Numbered from the stretch's first letter, positions 33,607 through 42,446 are shown. The stretch is DNA of 47,487 nt from Deltaproteobacteria bacterium (GCA_016210055.1 JACQUZ010000106.1:1-47487); one strand, 5' to 3'. Notes: a model not told the origin generated them from the letters alone. A program made the numbers and translations.

Positions 33607-35209
33607 TCTTCCCCACCGGCGCCGAAACCGAATACGCCCCCTGCCGCTTCACGAATCCAGGCCCGGAGATCCCGTCCAGCTTGCAATCCGCGAGCTCCGC
33701 GAGGAGGTACGTCTTGTATGGCGCGTACATCCAATCGCCAATCGGGGGAGTAACCGCGAAGACACCGCCTTGGCATTCCTCCCTGAGCCGACGGGCGTCT
33801 TCGCGAAGGGGATCGAGCGGCTTGAGCTCCACCGGGCGCAGGACATGATATTGGCGGTATTCCGTGACGGCGCCCCAAGCGATGAGGATCGCCAGGACGT
33901 GGCTTGCCCAGCGTGGCCACGACCACGCGACGCCGACAAGTGCTGCCGCAAAGAGCACCGCGAACGGCGCCATGCGATTGAAGCAGCGGGCGGCGCCCAC
34001 CACTCGATGAATGACATGTCCGCCCGCCTGGCTGCCGATGAGCACGGCCACTAGCGTGACCAGCGCCATCAGGCAGGCCTTGCGAGCGGGGAACCGCTGC
34101 GGCAAGCGCCGATGCACCGCCACGTAACCCAGCCCGCGCAAGATCAGGTACGCGAGGGTGGCCATTACGGTGGCGAGCGTTACGAGCCCAGGGAACGCGA
34201 GGATCTCGCCCCTGTCCTGGATGTCCTCCTTGGCAAGCGTCCACCGGATCTTGCGGAGCTTGGCGTGCGCCCAGACGGAGTCGCTGTTCGGCTTGAGGTA
34301 ATCCATCCATTTGGGGCTGAAGGTGTCCACGTCGCTCGCCTCGCGGTGGTGCGAGGCCTGGTGTTGCCCCTGCGCACCCCCGGGGAACACGTGGCGATGA
34401 GCCACGAAGAGGATCGCGCCGGTCAATGCGAGCATGGCCAGGAAAACCACGATCCGGCGCTGTGCGAGGAGCTTTCCCGCGCCTTGACCGGGAAGCCGCA
34501 GGAGGAAGTAGAGGAGCGTCAAGGCGCACGCCAGCAGGGCGCCGAAGAGCAGATAATAATAGGATGCCGTGGCGAGGACGAGCAGCGCACTACAGAGCGC
34601 CGCCGAGGCCAAGACGAAGCGCTTCCCATCGGCTTCGAGCGCCTCGAGAGCCCTCCACGTGAACCCGAGCACGAGAAACAAGGGCCAGGCATTGACCAGG
34701 AAGAAGTGGACGCGGATGCGGTAAATGAGGCTCAGCTGAAAGGCGACCAGCAGGGAAAGGCTTCCAGATAGGAACCAGCGCCTTGTCACCACGCCCAGGA
34801 AGTAGAACGCCCCAAGGGCATTAAAGAGGGGGCTCAGGTAATACCAGGTGGACATGACCACGCTCGTCCGCGCACCGAGAAACGCGGCAATCCGCCCAAT
34901 GAGGTACATGGCCGGCCATTCTTGCGGCACGGCGCGAAGATCGAGGCACCCCTTTTGGTTCCAATCGCAGTTAATGACGAAGTCGCGCCAGCCGCGAGAT
35001 GTCTTAGCCCGCTCGAGGGCCCACAAGAAGAACGATTGATCGCCGTACAGCCCAGAGTGGACGGAGTCTGGGATCTCGAGAAACCGCCACCAGAGCGGCA
35101 GCATGATCCAGGAAACTCCGACGGTACACGTGAGGGCGCCGAGCACTACATTGATTGAGCGGGGGAGTGGCTCAGCGAATGGGACGCTCTTATCGGAGGC
35201 CATGGCCAT
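33572..35209 (-). CDS. Large polytopic membrane protein, GT-C glycosyltransferase-like
   Basis: About 545 residues with roughly 10-12 membrane helices (for example FYFLGVVTRRWFLSGSLSLL and LYFLLRLPGQG after LLFGALLACAL). An acidic luminal loop follows the first helix (SVHSGLYGDQSFFLWALE), and a soluble C-terminal domain of about 110 residues contains GGVFAVTPPIGDWMYAP. The topology matches GT-C/YfhO-type enzymes that transfer sugars from lipid carriers outside the membrane; no motif proves catalysis. The start could be ATG 35209, ATG 35203 or TTG 35218. Converging with the GT2 gene supports, but does not prove, a shared glycolipid pathway. Confidence 0.7.
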   Translation of the reverse strand: MAMASDKSVPFAEPLPRSINVVLGALTCTVGVSWIMLPLWWRFLEIPDSVHSGLYGDQSFFLWALERAKTSRGWRDFVINCDWNQKGCLDLRAVPQEWPAMYLIGRIAAFLGARTSVVMSTWYYLSPLFNALGAFYFLGVVTRRWFLSGSLSLLVAFQLSLIYRIRVHFFLVNAWPLFLVLGFTWRALEALEADGKRFVLASAALCSALLVLATASYYYLLFGALLACALTLLYFLLRLPGQGAGKLLAQRRIVVFLAMLALTGAILFVAHRHVFPGGAQGQHQASHHREASDVDTFSPKWMDYLKPNSDSVWAHAKLRKIRWTLAKEDIQDRGEILAFPGLVTLATVMATLAYLILRGLGYVAVHRRLPQRFPARKACLMALVTLVAVLIGSQAGGHVIHRVVGAARCFNRMAPFAVLFAAALVGVAWSWPRWASHVLAILIAWGAVTEYRQYHVLRPVELKPLDPLREDARRLREECQGGVFAVTPPIGDWMYAPYKTYLLAELADCKLDGISGPGFVKRQGAYSVSAPVGKINRGDSRFRRE

Positions 35210-35279
35210 CGAGGGCAAAACGCATGAGACTCAGATGCCTTGCACGTTGTCAATCCCCAAGGGCGCTCATGGGGGTCGC

Positions 35280-35993
35280 ATGACGCCGACGCTCGTCCTA
35301 TTTGGAACGGAGCATGCCCTCGCGCTTGCCGTCACGGCTGCTGGCGCCGTGGCCATGGTGCTTTGGGCGCGCCGCCTTCGGCGTGCCTTCCACGCGAGGC
35401 GGCTGCGACACGTCCTCGCCACCCTCATGGTAGTGCTTGTCGTGGTCTATTTCGTGGTGCTGTGGCACGAGGGAACCTTGGACAAGGAGGCTGCGCCCCT
35501 TCACCTGTGTGATCTGGCGGTTTTTCTCGGCGTCCACGCCTTGTTCACGATGAACCAGGTAAGCTTCGAGCTTCTCTATTTCTGGGCATTCGCGGGAACG
35601 AGCATGGCCATCTTGACCCCCGACTTGGACGCGAGCTATCCCGACTGGCGGTTCTTTACCTATTTCGGCATGCATGGGCTCGTCGTCGTGTCAGCGGCGG
35701 TCTTGACGTTCGGCCTCGGGATGCGACCCCGAGAGGGCGCGCCCTGGCGGGTCCTCCTTTTTACCAACGTCTATGCGCTGCTGGTCGCAGGCGTGAACGT
35801 CGTATTTGGAACCAACTTCATGTACCTCTCGAGAAAGCCTCCGACGGAGACCCCGCTCGATTGGCTTGGACCTTGGCCGTATTACCTCATCGCCGCCGAG
35901 GGGATCGCCTTGGCGATGTTCTGGCTCCTGGACTTGCCGTTTCGGATAGGGGGGAGGAAGACCCGTGGCGTAAATGCTCCCAACCGCGCTTGA
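35280..35993 (+). CDS. YwaF / TIGR02206-family integral membrane protein
   Basis: A 237-residue protein with seven predicted membrane helices: ALALAVTAAGAVAMVLWA, HVLATLMVVLVVVYFVVLW, LCDLAVFLGVHALF, ELLYFWAFAGTSMAILTPDL, GLVVVSAAVLTFGLG, LLVAGVNVVFGTNF and LGPWPYYLIAAEGIALAMFWL. Family hallmarks include the LHLCDLAVFL and GTNFMYLSRKP segments, the latter close to the NYMFLcxKP motif of this group. The function of the family is unknown. The ATG at 35280 is the first giving a compact N-terminus; an ATG 15 codons upstream is in frame. The 3' end adjoins the helicase gene. Confidence 0.85.
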   Translation: MTPTLVLFGTEHALALAVTAAGAVAMVLWARRLRRAFHARRLRHVLATLMVVLVVVYFVVLWHEGTLDKEAAPLHLCDLAVFLGVHALFTMNQVSFELLYFWAFAGTSMAILTPDLDASYPDWRFFTYFGMHGLVVVSAAVLTFGLGMRPREGAPWRVLLFTNVYALLVAGVNVVFGTNFMYLSRKPPTETPLDWLGPWPYYLIAAEGIALAMFWLLDLPFRIGGRKTRGVNAPNRA

Positions 35994-36012
35994 TGCCGTG
36001 ATAAACGGACTC

Positions 36013-37764
36013 GTGGACGAGAACCCGATCAAGGCGACCGAAACCGCATCCGATCCCGCCGCAGGCTTCCGCGCCCTCGGCCTTGACGAGGCCATCGTTG
36101 GGGCGGTCGTTGCGATGGGCTACGAGGAGCCGACGCCAATCCAGCGCGAGGCGATCCCCGTCCTCCTCGCAGGCCGTGACGTGCTCGGCCAGGCTGCGAC
36201 CGGCACCGGCAAGACCGGGGCCTTCGCCCTGCCGCTCCTCTCCCGGCTTGGCGCACCCTGTGACGGGCCGCCTCGGGCACTGGTTCTCGTCCCCACGCGC
36301 GAGCTGGCGTTGCAGGTGTCCGAGGCGCTCCACCGCTACGGGCGGCCGCTCGGCCTTCGGAGCCTGCCGATCTTCGGCGGTCAGTCGATCGAACGGCAGG
36401 TGCGTTCGCTCCGGCGCGGGGTCGACGTGATCGTCGCGACGCCGGGCCGGGCGCTCGATCTCGTGCGCAGGCGTTCGCTCCTCCTCGAGGCGATCCAGTC
36501 CCTCGTCCTCGACGAGGCGGACGAGATGCTCGACATGGGCTTTGCTGATGACCTGGACGCCATTCTCGAGACCACGCCGGCCGGCCGCCAGACCGCCCTA
36601 TTCGCGGCGACCCTGCCGCCGCGCATCGCCGGGATCGCTGAACGGCACCTCCGCGATCCGCTGCGGATTCGTATCGCCCCGGAGCGGGCGCGGAGCGGTG
36701 CCCTGCCGCGCATTCGCCAGACCGCCTACGTGGTTCCGCGGCCCCAGAAGCTGGCGGCGCTCGCCCGGGTTCTCGACGTCGAGCAGCCTACCGCAGCCCT
36801 GGTCTTCTGCCGCACGCGCCTCGAGGTCGACGAGCTCACCGAGGGGTTGAATGCCCGTGGCTACCCAGCCGAGGCACTCCACGGTGGCTACGCGCAAGAG
36901 CTCCGCGACCGCGTCATGCGTCGATTCCGCGAGGGGACCTCCGAGTTGCTTGTGGCCACCGACGTGGCGGCTCGGGGGCTCGATGTCGAGCGCATAAGCC
37001 TCGTGGTGAACTACGATGTCCCGTCGTCGCCAGAGGTCTACATCCACCGGATCGGGAGGACCGGCCGGGCCGGGCGCGAGGGGGCGGCGGTGACCCTCGT
37101 CGAGCCGCGCGAGCACCGGCTCCTCCGCAACATCGAGCAGGTGGCCAAGCAGAAGATCACCATTGGGATCCTGCCGACGGTCGCCGACCTTCATGCCAGG
37201 CGGCTCGAGCTGACCCGAGCGTCCCTCCGCGAGGCCCTAGCCAGCGGGGACCTCGAGCGGTACCGGGTAGTGGTCGATTCACTGTCCGACGAGTTTGACG
37301 TCGTCGAGATCGCCATGGCGGCGGTGCGGCTGGCGCACATGGCGGCGGGCGGGGAGCGTGAGGAGGAGGAGATCCCGACCATGACCCTGCCGGAGAAGAA
37401 GGCGAAGGGACGCGCGGCGAAAGGTCGAGATGCGGGGTGGAAGGTGGCGCGCGTGGTGCTGCACGGCGCAGGTCGTCGGGATGGCGTGCGGCCGGGCGAT
37501 CTCGTCGGGGCCATCGTCAACGAGACCGGCCTTCACCTCCGGGCGATCGGGGCGATCATCATCGAGGAGAAATCGTCGACCGTCGAGCTCCCTGCGGAGG
37601 CACTCGGTAAGCTCTTGCCGCTCCTTCGGCGGATGCGGATAAAGGGCAAGAAGGTGACCGTGGCCATGGCGGAGCGTCCGGGCGAGCCCGGACCGGTCGG
37701 GGGGGCGCGGCAACGCAGCGAGCCAGGTCAGCGGCGATCGCGACCGTCGAGACCGAAACCGTGA
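36013..37764 (+). CDS. deaD: DEAD-box RNA helicase with DbpA-type RNA-binding domain (CsdA/DeaD-like)
   Basis: A 583-residue ATP-dependent RNA helicase. Motifs: Q motif PTPIQREAIP, I AATGTGKT, Ia PTRELALQ, Ib TPGR, II DEAD, III AAT (SAT is usual), V ATDVAARGLD and VI HRIGRTGRAG. After a helical dimerisation-like region, residues about 490-560 form a DbpA/CsdA RNA-binding domain (VLHGAGRRDGVRPGDLVGAI). It should remodel rRNA or structured mRNA, for example in ribosome assembly or in the cold. The basic tail is rich in Arg/Pro. The start is uncertain: GTG 36013 lies 7 nt after GATAAA, and an ATG at 35974 inside the preceding gene is also in frame. Confidence 0.95.
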   Translation: MDENPIKATETASDPAAGFRALGLDEAIVGAVVAMGYEEPTPIQREAIPVLLAGRDVLGQAATGTGKTGAFALPLLSRLGAPCDGPPRALVLVPTRELALQVSEALHRYGRPLGLRSLPIFGGQSIERQVRSLRRGVDVIVATPGRALDLVRRRSLLLEAIQSLVLDEADEMLDMGFADDLDAILETTPAGRQTALFAATLPPRIAGIAERHLRDPLRIRIAPERARSGALPRIRQTAYVVPRPQKLAALARVLDVEQPTAALVFCRTRLEVDELTEGLNARGYPAEALHGGYAQELRDRVMRRFREGTSELLVATDVAARGLDVERISLVVNYDVPSSPEVYIHRIGRTGRAGREGAAVTLVEPREHRLLRNIEQVAKQKITIGILPTVADLHARRLELTRASLREALASGDLERYRVVVDSLSDEFDVVEIAMAAVRLAHMAAGGEREEEEIPTMTLPEKKAKGRAAKGRDAGWKVARVVLHGAGRRDGVRPGDLVGAIVNETGLHLRAIGAIIIEEKSSTVELPAEALGKLLPLLRRMRIKGKKVTVAMAERPGEPGPVGGARQRSEPGQRRSRPSRPKP

Positions 37765-37767
37765 CGA

Positions 37768-37793
37768 GATCGGGGCCGATATGCCTCCCGATC
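37768..37793. terminator. Weak hairpin between convergent helicase and CAP-domain genes
   Basis: GATCGGG (37768-37774) and CCCGATC (37787-37793) form a 7-bp stem with a 12-nt loop in the 48-base gap between the two stop codons. There is no T tract, so intrinsic termination is doubtful. Confidence 0.3.
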
Positions 37794-37812
37794 AAGTTGA
37801 ACCTTCGCACCA

Positions 37813-38256
37813 TCACTTCTTATCGAACACCGCCGCCCAGTAGTTGTTGTGCATCCCGACGCCGATCGACACCTGATCCGGATCGAGCATGATCTCGCGG
37901 TGCCCCTCGCTTCCGAGCCAGCCATCCACGGCGGCTCGGGGAGTGGTGTGCCCACAGGCCACGATCTCCCCAGACCAGCCGCTCCCCTTGCAGCGACTCA
38001 CCCGATCTCCAGGCGAAGAGCCGTCCGCGCCCGTGTGGGAGCAGGCCTTGCGCTCACCGATGTCACCCACATGGTTGGCCGCGGCGCAGGTGAGGTCCTT
38101 GCGCAGGCGAACTTCGCGGAACCCGCGGGACGAGCGCTCCGTGTTGATGATGCTGACGAGCTCCTCCTCCTCCGGCGACAGGTCATCCCCACCGCCGCAG
38201 GAAGCCCCAGGAAGAAGAAGCGTGGAAAGGAAGACGGCCCTGAGAGCGTGCATCAC
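37813..38256 (-). CDS. CAP/SCP-domain lipoprotein
   Basis: A 147-residue exported protein. The signal peptide ends LLLPGASC, probably a lipobox, followed by GGGDD. The mature domain fits the CAP (SCP/PR-1) family: ELVSIINTERSSRG at the start, the ACSHTG segment, and the conserved GHREIMLDPDQVSIGVGM and NNYWAAVFDKK end. Bacterial CAP proteins are secreted or surface proteins of unknown activity. The GTG start at 38256 (an ATG follows as codon 2) sits 6 nt after TAGAAT. It converges with the helicase gene and is divergent from the amidohydrolase gene. Confidence 0.92.
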   Translation of the reverse strand: MMHALRAVFLSTLLLPGASCGGGDDLSPEEEELVSIINTERSSRGFREVRLRKDLTCAAANHVGDIGERKACSHTGADGSSPGDRVSRCKGSGWSGEIVACGHTTPRAAVDGWLGSEGHREIMLDPDQVSIGVGMHNNYWAAVFDKK

Positions 38257-38262
38257 GGTTGC

Positions 38263-38268
38263 ATTCTA
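38263..38268 (-). promoter_or_regulatory. -10 of leaderless promoter for the CAP-domain gene
   Basis: On the minus strand TAGAAT ends 6 nt before the GTG at 38256 (9 nt before the ATG of codon 2), without a Shine-Dalgarno sequence. Confidence 0.55.
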
Positions 38269-38305
38269 CCCTGCGAAGCAGGCAGTTCCCAGCCGGCGCA
38301 CGTGG

Positions 38306-38311
38306 TAGCCT
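38306..38311 (+). promoter_or_regulatory. Extended -10 (TGG-TAGCCT) of leaderless promoter for the amidohydrolase gene
   Basis: TAGCCT, preceded by TG at the extended position, ends 6 nt before the GTG at 38318. The 61-bp gap therefore holds two separate divergent leaderless promoters. Confidence 0.5.
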
Positions 38312-38317
38312 TGCCCC

Positions 38318-39436
38318 GTGCGCCGCTTGCCAAAAGGGTTTCTTCTCGCCCTCGGATGCATTCTGCTGGTCGCCGCCTGCCAGCGTCGCCCCGCCGCGCC
38401 GCGGCCAAACCGCAAGATTGACATGCACGCCCATTTCGGGCCCGACGCGGTCCAGCATGTCATCGAGCTCATGGACCACTACGGCGTGGACGCCATCGTG
38501 AATCTGTCCGGGGGGATTCCTGGCCATGGGCTCGAACAGCAGCTGGGCGCGGCAGCTCGATACCCAGGCAGGATCTTCGTGTTCGCCAACCTCGACTGGC
38601 GGCAGCCCCTCATGGGACCTGGGTACGGAGAGCGCATGGCCGCCGGGCTTCAGCGAGCGCGCGCCTTGGGCGCTCGGGGTATTAAGATTCCAAAGGCACT
38701 GGGATTAGGCTTTACCGATTACACGGGCACCCTCATCAAGGTAGACGAGCCCGAGCTCGATCCAGTCTTTGAGAGAGCCGGCGAGCTGGGCCTGCCCATC
38801 GCGATTCACGTGGGAGATCCCGTGGCCTTTTGGCAGCCCCTCGGCCCGGAGAACGAGCGATTCGACGAGCTTCGGGTTCACCCGGAATGGTCCTTCCATG
38901 GCAAGCCCGTCCCATCATGGGAGGAGCTGTTCGCGGCCTTGGAGCGCCGAGTCGCTCGTCACCCGCGAACCACCTTTATCTCAGTCCATTTCGGCAATGC
39001 CCCTGAATACCCGGAGCGGGTATCCGCATTATTGGACAGGTATTCAAACCTCCTGGTCGACACCGCGGCCCGCGTGCCCGAAATTGGCAGGCACCCTGCC
39101 CGCGACATGCGTGCCCTGTTTCAGAGACACGCGGATCGCATTCTCTTCGGAACCGACCTGGGCGTAGGCGTGAGGCAGTTCGACCTCATGCTCGGCTCGA
39201 CCTCCGACAAGCCACCCACCCAATCCGACGTGGACCACTTCTTTGCGTCGACGTTCCGCTATTTCGAAAGCGGAGACCGCGGGCTTGCCCACCCCACCCC
39301 AATTCAGGGGCGGTGGACGATTGAAGGAATCTCTCTTCCGCCCGAGGTCCTGCGCAAGGTCTATGGGACGAATGCCGAGCGAATACTGGGCATGACTATC
39401 CCTGATTCGCCAGGACGTTCCTCAGCTTCCCAATAA
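38318..39436 (+). CDS. Exported amidohydrolase (amidohydrolase_2 family) lipoprotein
   Basis: A 372-residue TIM-barrel hydrolase with a lipoprotein signal (CILLVAAC). Metal-binding HxH is in KIDMHAHFG; later His/Asp ligands are likely in IAIHVGDP, FISVHFGNAP and ILFGTDLGVG. Members of this family hydrolyse or decarboxylate cyclic amides and aromatic acids; the substrate here is unknown. A periplasmic or surface location, from the lipobox, is unusual for this mostly cytosolic family. The GTG start is set by the signal peptide and the -10 hexamer 6 nt upstream. The last 41 bases overlap the convergent uridine kinase gene. Confidence 0.9.
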   Translation: MRRLPKGFLLALGCILLVAACQRRPAAPRPNRKIDMHAHFGPDAVQHVIELMDHYGVDAIVNLSGGIPGHGLEQQLGAAARYPGRIFVFANLDWRQPLMGPGYGERMAAGLQRARALGARGIKIPKALGLGFTDYTGTLIKVDEPELDPVFERAGELGLPIAIHVGDPVAFWQPLGPENERFDELRVHPEWSFHGKPVPSWEELFAALERRVARHPRTTFISVHFGNAPEYPERVSALLDRYSNLLVDTAARVPEIGRHPARDMRALFQRHADRILFGTDLGVGVRQFDLMLGSTSDKPPTQSDVDHFFASTFRYFESGDRGLAHPTPIQGRWTIEGISLPPEVLRKVYGTNAERILGMTIPDSPGRSSASQ

Positions 39437-40040
39437 TCAAGTCGAGGGCCACGTGGTTGTTGCCCCCTTCTGGGACAATCACGTCTGCCCACCGCTTGGA
39501 AGGTTCCACGAACTGGAGATGCATGGGGCGGACTGTCCGGTAATACTGATCTCGGATCGCCTGGAACGTACGGCCTCGCTTTTCGAGGTCACGGCGGATG
39601 CGACGAAATACTCGGATGTCCGGGTCGGTGTCGACAAAGATCTTGATGTCCATCTGCCGACGCAGGCGTTCTTCGACGAACACGAGGATCCCTTCCACGA
39701 TCACGACCGGCGTCGGCAAAACCTGCCTCGACTCCGGCAGCCGGCGGTGCGTCTTGAAATCGTATTGCGGCACCTCGACCGTCTCGCCGGTGCGAAGTCG
39801 TTCCAGGTGGCCAATCAAGAGCTCGGTCTCGAGCGCCTCCGGGTGGTCGAAGTTGATCTGTGCTCGGTCGTCGAGAGATAGCTCCGGCCGATCGCGGTAG
39901 TAGCTGTCGTGGTCGACCAGCGAAGCCGCCCCTACGGGGAGCGCCGTGATGATGTTCTGGGCGATCGTGGACTTGCCGGAGCCCGTGCCTCCTGCGATGC
40001 CCACGATCAACGGGGTCCGAGTTTCACGCGTGACGCTCAT
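39396..40040 (-). CDS. udk: Uridine kinase
   Basis: A 214-residue P-loop kinase of pyrimidine salvage, phosphorylating uridine/cytidine with ATP or GTP. It has Walker A GIAGGTGSGKST, the family DHDSYYRD and FDHPEALET segments, YDFKTHRR, and VIVEGILVF (Walker B region) followed by the lid FRRIRRDLEKRGRT. Length is normal for Udk. The ATG overlaps the aminotransferase stop as ATGA, so translation is coupled and both genes are read from the promoter near 41320. The 3' end runs 41 bases into the opposite-strand amidohydrolase gene. Confidence 0.96.
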   Translation of the reverse strand: MSVTRETRTPLIVGIAGGTGSGKSTIAQNIITALPVGAASLVDHDSYYRDRPELSLDDRAQINFDHPEALETELLIGHLERLRTGETVEVPQYDFKTHRRLPESRQVLPTPVVIVEGILVFVEERLRRQMDIKIFVDTDPDIRVFRRIRRDLEKRGRTFQAIRDQYYRTVRPMHLQFVEPSKRWADVIVPEGGNNHVALDLIIGKLRNVLANQG

Positions 40041-41311
40041 CGGTAGGAAGCCACCATGTTCTCTAGCCGGTCGAGCGCCTTTTGCACGACCCCCATGCTC
40101 GGACCAAAGGACAACCGCACGTAATGACGGAAGCGTGAGAGCCTGCCGGAGCGGCGCTTCCCGGGGTTCACGTCAAAGAATTCGCCGGGCACGGTGATGA
40201 CGTTGTGCTCGAGCGCCGCGCGGAAGAACGACATCCCGTCCGAAATCTGGGCGGGTAGGCCGGCCACCGAGACCCACGCGTAAAAAGTGCCGTCCGGCTC
40301 GCGATCCACCAGCATTCCGAGCTCGCGGGCGCGACGGAGCAAGAGGTCCCGCTTGGGGACAAACGCGGCGCGGATCGCCTCAGTCTCGGCCAGGGCGACC
40401 TCGGGCGTGAGGAGGGGCACGGCCGCGCGCTGGAGCGGACGCGACCCTCCTCCGTCGAGAAATGAGCCAGCGCTCGTCACGGCCTCGATGACGCTCCGGG
40501 GGCCGACGGTCCACGTCATGCGCCAACCAGGGTACCGCCAGTTCTTGGTGAAGCCATCAAAGAGCACCACCGGGTCTCGGTCCACGTCCTCGACGTAGCG
40601 CGCCGCTGAAACCAACGGTCCCGGCTCGCTGGGCCGCTTGCGCCAGATGAAGTGCGAGTAGAACTCGTCGACGAGCAGGGCGCAGTCCAGGTCACGGGCC
40701 GCGGCCACCCACTCCGACAGGTCGTCTCCCGAGATGAGCTTGCCCGTTGGATTGCACGGGTTGGAAAGCAGGATGGCCGACATCCCACGACCCAGGATTT
40801 CGCGCCGCAGGTCCGAAGCCGTGAGCTCATACGCCCGATCTCCCTCGAGCGCGATCGGAATCGGCGAGAAAAGCCGAAAAATGTCGAGGAGCTCCTCGTA
40901 CGCCGTGTAATCGGGGAGAAAGTGCCCCAGGTTGATTTGCCCCAAGGCCGCAGCGGCTCGGGTCAAAGAAGACCGTCCTCCGCCAGAGATCGCTACGTTC
41001 TCGGCCGAATACTGCGAGGGCATGCCCACTCGGTAGAGCCGGTTGTAGAGGGCCGCTACGGCCTCACGCAGCTCCCATAGCCCGGCCACGGGGGCGTACT
41101 CTTGGTCGTCGGGGTCGATGGCAATCTCCGACTGCCTTCCCGGCGATCCCGGCAGCGGTCCCGTCTCCGGCTGGCCCTGGCCCAAGTTGCACCAGTCCGA
41201 CTCACCCGCCCTAAAGCCACGCCGCTGGGCTTCGGTGGTCACATAGATGACCCCGGTACGAGGCACGGCGCGAAACGCATGGACGGGCGGCGGAAACTCC
41301 TTCTCGATCAT
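40037..41311 (-). CDS. PLP-dependent class I/II aminotransferase
   Basis: A 424-residue fold-type I aminotransferase. Visible: cofactor-ring and phosphate contacts NLGQGQPETGP and SGGGRSSLTRAAAALG, NPCNPTGKLIS, the DEFYSHFIW strand, Lys of the Schiff base in GFTKNWRYPGWRMTW, and the C-terminal Arg in HYVRLSFGPS. It should transaminate an amino acid with 2-oxoglutarate or pyruvate; specificity is unclear. It forms a two-gene operon with udk. The ATG start sits 7 nt after an extended -10 (TGA-TAGGCT), consistent with a leaderless transcript. Confidence 0.93.
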   Translation of the reverse strand: MIEKEFPPPVHAFRAVPRTGVIYVTTEAQRRGFRAGESDWCNLGQGQPETGPLPGSPGRQSEIAIDPDDQEYAPVAGLWELREAVAALYNRLYRVGMPSQYSAENVAISGGGRSSLTRAAAALGQINLGHFLPDYTAYEELLDIFRLFSPIPIALEGDRAYELTASDLRREILGRGMSAILLSNPCNPTGKLISGDDLSEWVAAARDLDCALLVDEFYSHFIWRKRPSEPGPLVSAARYVEDVDRDPVVLFDGFTKNWRYPGWRMTWTVGPRSVIEAVTSAGSFLDGGGSRPLQRAAVPLLTPEVALAETEAIRAAFVPKRDLLLRRARELGMLVDREPDGTFYAWVSVAGLPAQISDGMSFFRAALEHNVITVPGEFFDVNPGKRRSGRLSRFRHYVRLSFGPSMGVVQKALDRLENMVASYR

Positions 41312-41318
41312 CTCGCGC

Positions 41319-41324
41319 AGCCTA
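41319..41324 (-). promoter_or_regulatory. Extended -10 of leaderless promoter for the aminotransferase-udk operon
   Basis: On the minus strand TGA-TAGGCT ends 7 nt before the ATG at 41311, with no Shine-Dalgarno sequence between. Confidence 0.55.
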
Positions 41325-41375
41325 TCACTCCTCTCGCCAGCGCGGGAGCGGTACCCACGTCACCCTGTGCAGTTC

Positions 41376-42419
41376 TTACCCCAACCCCATCTGCTCCAGA
41401 TCCTCGTCGCTTAGGCCGAAGAAATGCCCCGTCTCGTGAATCAGCGTGATCCGGATCTCCTCGGCGACCTCGTCCTGGCAATGGCTGATGCGCTCGATGT
41501 TTCGTTGAAAAAGGTACACGCAATCCAAGTGAGGCGTGGCACCCGACACGTGGCTCTTCTCGGGATAGGGGATGCCCGAGAAAAAGCCGAGGGCGCGGGG
41601 ATCGTTCCCTTCGGAAATCAGGTCGATCGACGGGTAGTCCTCCACCGTGATGGGGACGTTCTCCAGGAGCTTGCGGATGCGTTCCGGCAGCTCAGCGAGA
41701 GCTTGCTCGGCAATGGTCTCAAACTCGTCGACTGGGCGGCTCCAAGGGACCTTGGGCTCTTTGAGGTCCAGCTCGCGGACCTTCAGCCAGCACTCCACTT
41801 CTTTCTTCACGTCGCCGCGTTCCTCGTAGACCAACCCCAAGGAGTGGTGGGCCTCCGCCAAGTCAGGATCCATTTCGAGCGCCTTGCGAAACTGCTCTTC
41901 CGCGTCGTCGATGAACCCAAGATCGAGGAAGGAATGGCCTGCCCGCACGTGGAAGATCGCCTCGGGGAACTGAACTGGTGGCAGCTCTCCGATCGTCTCC
42001 TCGGCTTCCTCCAGGCGGCCTAGACCCGTGAGCGCTTCGACCTTGAGGAGAAGGGCATCGAGGTACTCCTCTTCGTCCTCAGCCGTCTCGATGGCGTCCC
42101 CGATCATCTCGAGCGCTTCCTCTGGATCGCCATCGCCCGCGAGGAGGAGCTCCGCCGCGTGCAGCTTGGGAGTGACGTATCCGGGGTCCAGCTCCAGTGC
42201 GCGGCGAAAATGTTCGAGCGCTTCGTCGTTCTCCCCCTCTGCGGCGCGGAGCATTCCGAGGAGCGCATGCGCCTCTGGGAGATCGGGCTCGAGCTCGAGG
42301 GCCTTGCGAACCGAGAGCTCTGCGCCGGCCATGTCGTGTTTCTTGAAGAGGTCCCAGGAGCGGTCGAGGTGCGCTGACACGGCGTCCATGTCCAGGGGGG
42401 GAACGTCTTTGTCGGTCAT
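41376..42419 (-). CDS. TPR protein fused to a minimal zincin metallopeptidase
   Basis: A 347-residue cytoplasmic protein. Residues about 10-220 are consecutive TPR-like helices (MAGAELSVRKALELEPDLPEA, then EALEHFRRALELDPGYVTP, then EQFRKALEMDPDLAEAHHSL). The last 110 residues match the Zincin_1 minimal metallopeptidase family, with the HExxH metal motif in LIHETGHFFGLSDEDL. Zincin_1 members are usually stand-alone proteins of 100-130 residues, so this fusion is unusual; the TPRs probably present a substrate or partner. The ATG at 42419 follows TATACT by 8 nt, and the promoter core is shared with the divergent LpoA-like gene. The frame is open far upstream but runs antisense through that gene. 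Confidence 0.9.
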   Translation of the reverse strand: MTDKDVPPLDMDAVSAHLDRSWDLFKKHDMAGAELSVRKALELEPDLPEAHALLGMLRAAEGENDEALEHFRRALELDPGYVTPKLHAAELLLAGDGDPEEALEMIGDAIETAEDEEEYLDALLLKVEALTGLGRLEEAEETIGELPPVQFPEAIFHVRAGHSFLDLGFIDDAEEQFRKALEMDPDLAEAHHSLGLVYEERGDVKKEVECWLKVRELDLKEPKVPWSRPVDEFETIAEQALAELPERIRKLLENVPITVEDYPSIDLISEGNDPRALGFFSGIPYPEKSHVSGATPHLDCVYLFQRNIERISHCQDEVAEEIRITLIHETGHFFGLSDEDLEQMGLG

Positions 42420-42427
42420 GGCGCGAG

Positions 42428-42437
42428 AGTATATAGT
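42428..42437. promoter_or_regulatory. Bidirectional overlapping -10 core, TPR-zincin / LpoA-like operon
   Basis: The decamer AGTATATAGT contains TATAGT for the plus strand (42432-42437, 9 nt before the ATG at 42447, with TTGTCG 17 nt upstream) and TATACT for the minus strand (42433-42428, 8 nt before the ATG at 42419). Only 27 nt separate the two start codons, and neither side has a Shine-Dalgarno sequence. Confidence 0.7.
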
Positions 42438-42446
42438 CGAACGCCC

